Shown: positions 1 through 5,893, counted from the first letter of the stretch. The stretch: DNA of 6,373 nt from Clostridia bacterium (GCA_017442445.1 JAFRZS010000249.1:1-6373), one strand, 5' to 3'. The notes: generated by a model from the sequence alone, not told the origin. A program made the numbers and translations.

Positions 1-329
1 CGACAGGCTACGGACTTTTCAATACTCAGGACAGAGGCCGTCTTTTTGTAGGCCCCGGTGTTGATGTCTATGAGGGTATGATTGTCGGCGAATGTGCAAA
101 GAATGAAGATATAGTATGTAATGTATGTAAGAAAAAACAGCTTACAAATACACGTGCTTCAGGCTCAGATGATGCCTTAAGACTTGTTCCGCACACAGTC
201 TTGAGCCTTGAACAGTCAATGGAATTTATCAAAGACGATGAGCTTCTGGAAGTTACACCCGACAGCCTTCGCCTGAGAAAACGCGTTCTCTCAAAAGAAC
301 AGCGAATGAAAAAACTTCATAAAAAATAG
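1..329 (+). CDS. typA: TypA/BipA ribosome-associated GTPase, C-terminal fragment
   Basis: This is the 3' end of typA (bipA), a translational GTPase of the EF-G/LepA superfamily that binds the ribosome and supports ribosome assembly and stress or cold adaptation. The reading frame is already open at base 3, so the gene starts outside the window. About 108 C-terminal residues are present, against a usual total near 610. The N-terminal GTPase and EF-Tu-like domains are missing from view. The visible part is the TypA-specific C-terminal domain. It shows the family signatures TGYGLFNTQDRGRLFVGPG, YEGMIVGE, KKQLTNTRASGSDDALRL, SLEQSMEFIKDDELLEVTP and SLRLRKRVL, followed by a short lysine-rich tail. 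The internal ATG at base 78 is Met26 of this fragment, not a gene start. The stop codon TAG (327-329) sits inside the terminator-like hairpin. Family assignment is very secure; the exact cellular role in this organism is inferred from the family. Confidence 0.95.
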   Translation, partial: TGYGLFNTQDRGRLFVGPGVDVYEGMIVGECAKNEDIVCNVCKKKQLTNTRASGSDDALRLVPHTVLSLEQSMEFIKDDELLEVTPDSLRLRKRVLSKEQRMKKLHKK

Positions 330-347
330 TTTACTATTTTTTATGAG
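316..347 (+). terminator. AT-rich hairpin terminator overlapping the typA stop codon
   Basis: Bases 317-329 pair perfectly with 334-346 (13 bp) around the four-base loop TTTA (330-333); T316 and G347 can add a wobble pair. The 3' arm contains six consecutive T (337-342). The stem has few G-C pairs, and the T run is inside the stem rather than after it, so it is not a textbook intrinsic terminator. Because it is palindromic it could act in both directions. It includes the typA stop codon and ends exactly where the downstream heptamer repeats begin. Confidence 0.6.
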
Positions 348-411
348 TGCAAAGTGCAAAATGCAAAGTGCAAAACGAAGGGTGGACTGAAGTCCACACC
401 TATTATAAATG
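347..411. repeat. Left inverted repeat: four heptamers plus hairpin
   Basis: Four adjacent 7-nt units, GTGCAAA (347-353), GTGCAAA (354-360), ATGCAAA (361-367) and GTGCAAA (368-374), are followed by ACG (375-377). A hairpin then pairs 382-387 (GTGGAC) with 392-397 (GTCCAC) around TGAA, extended by G380-G381 with C399-C400 past a bulged A398. The inner edge is TATTATAA (401-408). Bases 352-374 are the exact reverse complement of 816-838 (23 bp). The segment is the 5' untranslated leader of the four-helix-bundle gene. Confidence 0.85.
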
Positions 412-418
412 GTGAGGG
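411..418 (+). promoter_or_regulatory. Ribosome binding site supporting a TTG start
   Basis: GGTGAGGG lies just before the TTG at 425, with the GAGG core at 414-417 and seven bases between it and the start codon. No in-frame ATG exists near this site; the first internal one is Met64. The SD position therefore decides the TTG start. Confidence 0.6.
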
Positions 419-424
419 ATAGAT

Positions 425-781
425 TTGAATAAGAGTATTATAGAAAATAAAAGTTTTGACTTTGCTGTCAGGATAATAAATTTGTGCAAGTATCTTAATA
501 CGGAAAAGAAAGAGTTTGTTTTGTCAAAACAGTTATTGAGAAGTGGGACAAGCATTGGCGCAAATGTTGCAGAAGCAGAAAAAGCACAGACAAAACCTGA
601 TTTTAATACAAAAATGAATATTGCTTTAAAAGAAGCAAACGAAACACATTATTGGTTGAGATTATTAAATAGAACGGATTATTTAACAGATAGTGAATTT
701 CTGAGTATCGAAAAAGATACTAAAGAAATAATAGCAATACTTGTTTCTATTTGCAAAAAGACAAACAAAGTGCAGTTATAA
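425..781 (+). CDS. Four-helix-bundle protein (23S rRNA IVS / Avd-like family)
   Basis: This encodes a 118-aa protein of the small four-helix-bundle family first described from open reading frames in 23S rRNA intervening sequences (S23/IVP). The family is structurally related to Avd, the accessory protein of diversity-generating retroelements. The hallmark segment LLRSGTSIGANVAEA (residues 37-51) and the following KMNIALKEANETHYWLRLL (63-81) match the family pattern of SxSIGANxAEA, then IALKEAxETxYWLxLL. Four helical stretches are plausible at about 8-26, 30-54, 58-83 and 90-114, ending in a basic tail (KKTNKVQL). Family members form pentameric barrels that can bind nucleic acid; the function of orphan copies such as this one is unknown. 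The start is TTG with a good SD. The gene sits between inverted repeats, and its stop codon lies in the right one. No 23S rRNA, reverse transcriptase or template/variable repeat pair is present in the window. Family call is firm, role is unknown. Confidence 0.9.
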   Translation: MNKSIIENKSFDFAVRIINLCKYLNTEKKEFVLSKQLLRSGTSIGANVAEAEKAQTKPDFNTKMNIALKEANETHYWLRLLNRTDYLTDSEFLSIEKDTKEIIAILVSICKKTNKVQL

Positions 782-836
782 TGGGTGCGGGTGAAACCCG
801 CCCGACGTTTTGCGCTTTGCACTTTGCATTTTGCAC
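773..836. repeat. Right inverted repeat: hairpin plus four heptamers
   Basis: Read as the reverse complement from 836 inward, the units are GTGCAAA (836-830), ATGCAAA (829-823), GTGCAAA (822-816) and GCGCAAA (815-809), then ACG (808-806). The hairpin pairs 787-792 (GCGGGT) with 796-801 (ACCCGC) around GAA, extended by G784-G785 with C802-C803 past a bulged T786. The inner edge CATTATAA corresponds to 783-776 and contains the stop codon of the four-helix-bundle gene. The bulge is at the mirror position of A398 in the left copy. The GC hairpin has no T-run directly after it on the + strand beyond a TTTT at 808-811, so it could weakly terminate the small gene's transcript. Confidence 0.85.
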
Positions 837-901
837 TTAGAAAGTTTTCCGTAGAGGCAGAATATAGAAATATTTAAGTAATTAAGAAAGAAGCAGAAAT
901 T

Positions 902-1702
902 ATGATAGTAGATTTCCACACTCATTGTTTTCCTGACAGGATCGCTGAACGTGCTGTTTCGCAGTTAGCGGTGGCTTCGGGTAATGCGACACCTGCTTTT
1001 GACGGTACGGCTCAGGGACTTCTCAATTTAGTTCACAGCAAGGGTGTTGATATTGCGGTTGTTTTAGGTATTGCAACAAACGTAAAACAGCAGAAAAATG
1101 TCAATGACTTTTTAATTGAACTTAACAAGCGTGATGATGTGGTTTCTTTCGGAAGTGTTCATCCTGATGCTGAAGATGCGATTGATGAGCTTTACAGAAT
1201 AAAGGAAGCGGGATTAAAGGGAATCAAGCTTCACCCCGATTATCAGAGCTTTTTTGTTGACGATGACAGAATGTTCAGAATTTACGAAACAGTAAATAAA
1301 TTAGGTTTGCTTCTGACTTTTCATGCAGGTGTTGATATCGGTGTTCCCGACCCTGTTCACTGTACTCCCCAAAGACTCAAGAATATTTTACCGATGTTTG
1401 ATAATACAAATATCATAGCGGCACATTTCGGCGGATATCTCTTATGGGATGAGGTTGAAGAACTTTTAGTCGGTGAAAAAAATCTCTATATTGACACATC
1501 ATTCTGCCACACAAGAATGCCGCCTTTGTGGGCAAAGAGAATTATTGAAAAACACGGCGCAGACAAGATACTCTTAGGCAGTGACCTTCCATGGTCTGCA
1601 CCTGATAAAGAAATGGAATTTATTAAAAGTCTCGGACTTTCCGATGATGTTCTTGCTGATATTTTCGGGAACAATGCCGCAAGGCTTTTAGGATTGGAAT
1701 AA
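902..1702 (+). CDS. Amidohydrolase-family metal-dependent hydrolase (Amidohydro_2 type)
   Basis: This is a 266-aa cytoplasmic TIM-barrel enzyme of the amidohydrolase superfamily, resembling the Amidohydro_2 group (relatives of ACMSD and other small decarboxylases/hydrolases). Metal-site landmarks are visible in the right order: the HxH motif DFHTH (His6, His8) at the end of the first strand, KGIKLHPDYQ (106-115, with His111), TFHAG (His141), AAHFGG (His175) and the final aspartate in GSDLPW (Asp228). The C-terminal segment IFGNNAARLLGL is the usual closing helix of this family. There is no signal peptide or membrane segment. The SD is weak (AAAGAAG, 887-893), but the start is supported because the HxH strand begins at residue 3. 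The gene lies 3 nt upstream of mfd, so the two are almost certainly cotranscribed. The substrate cannot be told from sequence: Amidohydro_2 members act as hydrolases, decarboxylases or lactonases. No promoter is evident in 839-901. Confidence 0.88.
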   Translation: MIVDFHTHCFPDRIAERAVSQLAVASGNATPAFDGTAQGLLNLVHSKGVDIAVVLGIATNVKQQKNVNDFLIELNKRDDVVSFGSVHPDAEDAIDELYRIKEAGLKGIKLHPDYQSFFVDDDRMFRIYETVNKLGLLLTFHAGVDIGVPDPVHCTPQRLKNILPMFDNTNIIAAHFGGYLLWDEVEELLVGEKNLYIDTSFCHTRMPPLWAKRIIEKHGADKILLGSDLPWSAPDKEMEFIKSLGLSDDVLADIFGNNAARLLGLE

Positions 1703-1705
1703 TAT

Positions 1706-4700
1706 ATGTCCTGTTTTTCAGAAGCGGTAAATAAAACCTCCGAATTTAAAACCGCCGCGGAAGCTTTAAAGCTTAAAAGGTTACCCATGGGAATTGTCGG
1801 ACTTGCGCATATTCACAAGGCTGTGTATCTTATGGCGCTCGGAGAATATATGAAGAAAAAATCGGTCGTTATCACACCTGATGAAGCATCTGCTCTCAGG
1901 TTGGTAAACGACCTTAAAGCATTTGGGAAAAATGCGATTCAGTACCCCGCAAGAGATTTTTCGTTTATCTCAACAGAAGGACAGTCGCACGAATATGAAA
2001 TAATGCGTCTGGGTGTCCTTGCGAAAATTATTTCAGGTGATTATGATTTTATAATAACATCTCTTGAAGCAGCGGCACAGCTGACCATTCCCGAAGCTGA
2101 ACTGAAATCAAGAATACTCACATCAAAAGTCGGTGAAAGTGTCGGTCTTGATAACTGCATTTCGGCACTTATAAAGGCAGGTTATACCCGTTCTTTTGAG
2201 GTTGACGGTACAGGACTTTTCAGTGTCCGAGGCGGTATAGTTGACTTCTATCCGCCGGATGCACCAATGCCCGTACGAATGGAATTCTGGGGCGACGACA
2301 TTGATACGATGGCATATTTTGACCTTGAAAGTCAGAGAAGAACCGACAATATTGATGAAATAAAAATTACTCCCGTACGCGAAATTCTGTTTGAGTCAAA
2401 CGAGATTCTTGCTGAGAAAATTGAAGAACATCTTTCCACTGTCAAGGGCAAGGGCTCTGTTAAAATGAAGGCGGTTTTAAACTCCGAAATTGAAAGACTC
2501 AGATCCGGAGTTTCCTTGCAGTCAACTGATAAATTCTTGAGTCTTGCGTATGAAAAAACCGAATCACTTTTTGACTACTGCAAAGACGATATTCTTTTTG
2601 TAACGGAAAGCTTCAGTACAAAAGAAAGATTTCAAGGTGCGCAGAAATTACATCACGAAGAAATAACCGCACTTTTATCCGACGGTGTGCTGTCATCGGG
2701 ACTTGATACATTTATGCTCTCGCTTGACGAGGTAATCGGAATTTATCAGAAGTCAGGAGCAGTTTATCTTGATAACCTTGCAAGAGGCAGTTTTGATACA
2801 CCTGTCAGAGAATTGGTTTCCGTTACGGCAAATCAGCTGAACGCGTGGAACGGCGGACTTAATCAGTTAACTGAAGATATCAGTTCTTATAAAAATAAAA
2901 AAGACCATGTTTGTGTAGTCATGGCAGGTACCGAAAAGAGTGCAAAGGCACTCGCACAGGACTTGACAGACGAAGGCTTTTCATCGGTTTATCTTGAAAA
3001 GATGCCTGAAAAATTCCAGAAGGGAATGGTAACTGTTTTACCCGGCGGAATTTCGGGCGGATTTGAATTTGCAAGGTCAAAATTCACACTCATTACTTAC
3101 GGCGCAAGACTTGCGTTAAAATCAAGAGTACAGAAAACATCTAAAAAGAATGCATTTAATTCTCTTGAGGAGCTTCACAGAGGCGACTATATTGTTCACA
3201 ATGTTCACGGTATTGGTATCTTTGAAGGCATTACAAAATTAGAAGCGGCGGGTACTGTAAAAGACTACATTAAAATCAAATATGACAAGGGCGATTTATT
3301 ATATGTGCCTGTTACACAGCTTGATATTATTTCAAAATATATCGGGCCGAAAAGCGATACAAAAGCAGTAAAACTCAGTAAGCTCGGCGGCAAGGAATGG
3401 CAGAAGACAAAATCAAGAGTCAAACTTGCGGCAACAGATATGGCGCAGGAGCTTATAAAATTGTATTCCGAAAGATTGAAGATTGACGGCGTAGCATTCT
3501 CGGAAGATTTTGATATGCAATCAGACTTTGAGCGCCGTTTTGAATTTGAAGAAACAGAAGATCAGCTTCGTTGCATTGACGAAATAAAGGATGATATGCA
3601 AAAACCTCACCCCATGGACAGATTGCTTTGCGGTGATGTCGGCTTCGGAAAAACTGAGGTTGCATTACGTGCGGCATTCAAATGTGTCGGTGACGGTTAT
3701 CAGTGTGCAATTTTGGTACCGACAACAATTTTAGCATTACAGCACTATCAGACAATACAAAAAAGATTTGAAGGCTTCCCCGTTGAAGTAAAAATGCTGT
3801 CGCGCTTTGTACCGCCCAAGGAGCAGAGAGAAACTCTCAAAGCGATTGAAAGAGGTACAGTTGATATTGTAGTCGGAACACATAAGCTTCTGAATAAATC
3901 AATGAAATTCAAGCGTCTCGGTCTTTTAATCGTTGACGAAGAACAGCGCTTCGGTGTGGCACAGAAAGAAAAGCTTAAAGAAATGTTCCCGAAGGTTGAC
4001 GTGCTGACCTTGTCTGCGACACCTATTCCCAGAACTTTAAACATGGCGATGTCAGGTATCCGTGATATGTCGGTTTTGGAGGAAGCACCTCAGGACAGAC
4101 AGCCTGTTCAGACCTATGTAATTGAGCACGATGCCGAGGTTTTGGTTCAGGCGATGGCAAAGGAATTGCGCCGAGGCGGTCAGGTATATTATCTCTACAA
4201 CAAGGTTGAAACAATAGAGAGAAAAGCGGCAGAGATAAAAAGTCTTATGCCCGATGCCGAAGTCGTTGTTGCACACGGCAAAATGACGGAGGATCAGTTG
4301 TCTGACGTATGGCGCAGACTTTTAGAGGGTGAAATTGATATTCTTGTATGTACAACCATAATTGAAACAGGAATAGATGTTCCCAACGTAAACACACTGA
4401 TTATTGAAAATGCTGACAGAATGGGACTTGCACAGCTTCATCAGATAAGAGGACGTGTAGGTCGCTCGTCAAGACGCGCATCAGCATATTTTACTTTCAC
4501 AAGAGGAAAAATGCTCTCTGAAATCGCAACTCACAGGCTTAATGCAATCAGAGAATTTACGCAGTTCGGCTCAGGCTTCAAGATTGCCATGCGCGACCTT
4601 GAAATCCGAGGTGCAGGTAATGTGCTCGGTGTTCAGCAACACGGTCACATGGAAGCGGTCGGATATGATATGTACTTAAAGATTCTTTCAAGGGCAATCG

Positions 4701-5200
4701 CAGAGGAAAAGGGCGAAATTGAACCCACCGAGGAAGAAAAAGAATGTCTTATTGACCTGCCTCTTGATGCACATATTCCCGATACTTATATTAAAAATCT
4801 TCCGCACAAAATTTCAATGTACAGACGAATTGCGGATATCAGAACTCAGGAAGATGCAGAGGATGTCACAGACGAATTGATTGACCGTTTCGGAGACCCG
4901 CCCGAGAGTGTAATGGGACTTATAAAAATTGCACTTCTGAGAAATTCTGCCGCACAGCTTAATATCTATGAAATCGGAAATAGCGGAGATAAATTACTCC
5001 TTTATTCAAACAATATTGAAATGAAAGCTGTTGCAAGACTCTCACAGCATATGAGAGGAAGAATTATGGTAAACGCAGGTAATAAACCGTTTATCTGTGT
5101 AAAAAAATCCGACGGTGAAAGTGTACTTGAAACTCTTTCAAAGGTATTGGAAATTTTAAAGCTGCAGGAAGACAAGGCGAAGCCGGAGGCGGCTGAGTAA
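1706..5200 (+). CDS. mfd: Transcription-repair coupling factor Mfd
   Basis: This is a full-length Mfd of 1164 aa, within the usual 1150-1180 range. Mfd is the ATP-dependent translocase that removes RNA polymerase stalled at DNA lesions and recruits UvrA for nucleotide excision repair of the transcribed strand. Domains in order: UvrB-like N-terminal module (about 20-350), with the conserved block FSVRGGIVDFYPP (172-184) and MEFWGDDID (192-200); a less conserved middle region (about 400-470); the RNA polymerase-interacting CarD/RID domain (about 486-548: GDYIVHNVHGIGIFEG, then KGDLLYVPVTQLD); and the RecG-like helicase core. In the helicase, Walker A is GDVGFGKTE (643-651), the DEEQ box is DEEQRFG (744-750), motif III is LSATPIPRT (769-777), motif V is TTIIETGIDVPN (883-894) and motif VI is QIRGRVGRS (913-921). 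The TRG translocation motif is at about 957-986 (GFKIAMRDLEIRGAGNVLG). The C-terminal regulatory domain includes DAHIPDTYIKNLPHKISMYRR (1021-1041 region). No motif residue looks missing. The start follows AGGATTGGAA, 3 nt after the amidohydrolase stop. Confidence 0.98.
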   Translation: MSCFSEAVNKTSEFKTAAEALKLKRLPMGIVGLAHIHKAVYLMALGEYMKKKSVVITPDEASALRLVNDLKAFGKNAIQYPARDFSFISTEGQSHEYEIMRLGVLAKIISGDYDFIITSLEAAAQLTIPEAELKSRILTSKVGESVGLDNCISALIKAGYTRSFEVDGTGLFSVRGGIVDFYPPDAPMPVRMEFWGDDIDTMAYFDLESQRRTDNIDEIKITPVREILFESNEILAEKIEEHLSTVKGKGSVKMKAVLNSEIERLRSGVSLQSTDKFLSLAYEKTESLFDYCKDDILFVTESFSTKERFQGAQKLHHEEITALLSDGVLSSGLDTFMLSLDEVIGIYQKSGAVYLDNLARGSFDTPVRELVSVTANQLNAWNGGLNQLTEDISSYKNKKDHVCVVMAGTEKSAKALAQDLTDEGFSSVYLEKMPEKFQKGMVTVLPGGISGGFEFARSKFTLITYGARLALKSRVQKTSKKNAFNSLEELHRGDYIVHNVHGIGIFEGITKLEAAGTVKDYIKIKYDKGDLLYVPVTQLDIISKYIGPKSDTKAVKLSKLGGKEWQKTKSRVKLAATDMAQELIKLYSERLKIDGVAFSEDFDMQSDFERRFEFEETEDQLRCIDEIKDDMQKPHPMDRLLCGDVGFGKTEVALRAAFKCVGDGYQCAILVPTTILALQHYQTIQKRFEGFPVEVKMLSRFVPPKEQRETLKAIERGTVDIVVGTHKLLNKSMKFKRLGLLIVDEEQRFGVAQKEKLKEMFPKVDVLTLSATPIPRTLNMAMSGIRDMSVLEEAPQDRQPVQTYVIEHDAEVLVQAMAKELRRGGQVYYLYNKVETIERKAAEIKSLMPDAEVVVAHGKMTEDQLSDVWRRLLEGEIDILVCTTIIETGIDVPNVNTLIIENADRMGLAQLHQIRGRVGRSSRRASAYFTFTRGKMLSEIATHRLNAIREFTQFGSGFKIAMRDLEIRGAGNVLGVQQHGHMEAVGYDMYLKILSRAIAEEKGEIEPTEEEKECLIDLPLDAHIPDTYIKNLPHKISMYRRIADIRTQEDAEDVTDELIDRFGDPPESVMGLIKIALLRNSAAQLNIYEIGNSGDKLLLYSNNIEMKAVARLSQHMRGRIMVNAGNKPFICVKKSDGESVLETLSKVLEILKLQEDKAKPEAAE

Positions 5201-5237
5201 TGCAGAGTTCAGAATGCAGAATGAGCGCCTGACGGCG
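5200..5237. repeat. Diverged heptamer run plus hairpin after mfd
   Basis: Three consecutive 7-nt units, ATGCAGA (5200-5206), GTTCAGA (5207-5213) and ATGCAGA (5214-5220), fit a shared pattern RTKCARA with the GTGCAAA/ATGCAAA units near the four-helix-bundle gene. They are followed by ATGAG and a short hairpin, CGCC (5226-5229) with GGCG (5234-5237) around TGAC, then AT-rich TAATAAGTAATA (5241-5252). The order heptamers, hairpin, AT-rich edge is the same as at the cassette ends. The run starts on the last base of the mfd stop codon. There is no T-tract after the hairpin, so it is a poor terminator candidate. A solo relic of a related repeat is possible but unproven. Confidence 0.5.
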
Positions 5238-5275
5238 ATGTAATAAGTAATAGTGAAGATGTGAGAAGTAAGGTC

Positions 5276-5301
5276 AATTTAGCTCCGACAGGAATTTAGC
5301 T
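5276..5301 (+). repeat. Nine-base direct repeat AATTTAGCT upstream of maf
   Basis: AATTTAGCT occurs at 5276-5284 and again at 5293-5301, offset by 17 bases. It lies 40-65 bases before the maf start, in a region where a promoter or operator would be expected. No convincing -35/-10 pair is seen with it. It may be chance or repeat debris. Confidence 0.35.
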
Positions 5302-5326
5302 TTATGACAAAGACTGATGTTTTATG

Positions 5327-5334
5327 AAAGGAAA
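5327..5334 (+). promoter_or_regulatory. Ribosome binding site that fixes the maf start
   Basis: AAAGGAAA, with its AGGA core at 5329-5332, lies eight bases before the ATG at 5341. An in-frame ATG at 5317 would add eight residues but would place this SD inside the coding region and extend the protein beyond the family's usual N-terminus. Confidence 0.75.
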
Positions 5335-5340
5335 TTACGA

Positions 5341-5892
5341 ATGAAAATTGTATTGGCATCACAGTCACCGAGACGCAAAGAAATAATGGAAACTGCGGGT
5401 TTTGAATTTGAAATTATAGTAAGCAACGCCGAAGAAAAAATTGAAGAAAATTTATCACCCGAAGAGGTTGCAAAATCATTGAGTCTGCAAAAAGCTCAGG
5501 CGGTGGCAGTTGACAATCCCGAAAAAATTGTAATCGGTGCCGATACAATTGTTGTCCTTGATAATGAAATTTTAGGTAAACCGAAAGACAAAAATGATGC
5601 ATATAAAATGCTCAAAAAACTGTCGGGAAAAGCGCACAAGGTTTACACGGGAATTGCGGTAATCTGCGGTGAAAAAATCGTCAACGAAGCAGTCTGCACC
5701 GAGGTAGAATTTTATGAATTATCAGACGATGAAATTATAAAATACATTGAAACAAATGAACCTATGGACAAGGCAGGAAGTTACGGAATCCAGGGCAGGG
5801 GCTGTCTTCTGGTTAAGGGAATCCGGGGAGATTATTTCAATGTTGTCGGACTTCCGATTGCCACATTATCAAAGATAATCAAGGAGTTTTAA
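5341..5892 (+). CDS. maf: Maf family nucleoside triphosphate pyrophosphatase (dTTP/UTP type)
   Basis: This is a 183-aa cytoplasmic Maf/YhdE protein that hydrolyses canonical and modified pyrimidine nucleoside triphosphates to monophosphates and pyrophosphate, cleaning the nucleotide pool; family members also influence septation. Motifs: the N-terminal substrate loop LASQSPRRKEIM (5-16), NAEEKI (29-34), the central GADTIVVLDNEILGKP (66-81) with the conserved Asp68 and Lys80, GKAHKVYTG (96-104), DKAGSYGIQGRG (143-154) and GDYFNVVGLP (163-172). The GIQG segment points to the YhdE/Maf dTTP-UTP group rather than the m7GTP-specific YceF group; this is inference from family patterns. The ATG at 5341 is chosen over 5317 because translation from it begins MKIVLASQSPRR, as in other Maf proteins, and it has the SD. 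The gene is separated from mfd by 140 bases of repeat-bearing spacer. It is followed after one base by the aminopeptidase gene, so those two form an operon. Confidence 0.95.
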   Translation: MKIVLASQSPRRKEIMETAGFEFEIIVSNAEEKIEENLSPEEVAKSLSLQKAQAVAVDNPEKIVIGADTIVVLDNEILGKPKDKNDAYKMLKKLSGKAHKVYTGIAVICGEKIVNEAVCTEVEFYELSDDEIIKYIETNEPMDKAGSYGIQGRGCLLVKGIRGDYFNVVGLPIATLSKIIKEF

Positions 5893-5893
5893 G

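Larger units (their letters stand above)
347..836. mobile_element. Four-helix-bundle gene cassette bounded by heptamer/hairpin inverted repeats
   Basis: This is a putative insertion unit of about 490 bp. It contains one gene (four-helix-bundle protein, 425-781) between two imperfect inverted repeats (347-411 and 773-836). Reading inward from each end the order is the same: four 7-nt units, ACG, a two-base spacer, a GG-flanked hairpin with a single bulged base, ACC, then an AT-rich motif (TATTATAA on the left, CATTATAA on the right as reverse complement). The right inner edge includes the gene's stop codon, so repeat and gene are fused into one package. Base composition of the gene is clearly more AT-rich than the neighbours (18 of 60 bases are G or C at 481-540, versus 33 of 60 in one mfd line, 2221-2280). 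I see no target-site duplication and no transposase. Mobility is an inference from the architecture; an alternative is a fixed chromosomal gene with structured UTRs. Confidence 0.55.

Noticed and set aside
78..329. Separate 83-aa gene starting at ATG 78
   Set aside because: The same frame is open from base 3 and the upstream residues continue the TypA C-terminal domain, so this is an internal methionine.
337..346. Target-site duplication flanking the cassette
   Set aside because: Bases before 347 (TTATGA) and after 836 (TTAGAA) do not give a convincing direct repeat.
347..838. Diversity-generating retroelement or CRISPR array
   Set aside because: An Avd-like protein is present, but there is no reverse transcriptase and no template/variable repeat pair. 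The 7-nt units are far too short and have no spacers, so they are not CRISPR.
839..901. Promoter for the amidohydrolase-mfd operon
   Set aside because: TATAGA (863-868) has no acceptable -35 at 16-18 bases; the nearest TTGCAC (831-836) is 26 bases away and is part of a heptamer repeat.
1486..1788. Antisense open frame across the amidohydrolase-mfd junction
   Set aside because: It is fully overlapped by two well-supported genes, shows no family motif, and is explained as a shadow of their codon use.
3453..4276. Four antisense open frames inside mfd (3453-3677, 3748-4044, 4023-4214, 4052-4276)
   Set aside because: All lie within the conserved helicase core of mfd, overlap one another or are short, and have low-complexity or cysteine/arginine-rich translations typical of shadow frames.
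5226..5240. Intrinsic terminator after mfd
   Set aside because: The four-pair GC stem is short and followed by ATGTAATAAG rather than a T-run, so read-through into maf cannot be excluded.
5317..5340. Eight-residue N-terminal extension of Maf from ATG 5317
   Set aside because: The SD at 5327-5334 lies inside it, and the family N-terminus begins at MKIVLASQSPRR.
5414..5602. Antisense open frame inside maf
   Set aside because: It is covered by the conserved maf coding sequence and has no recognisable motif.
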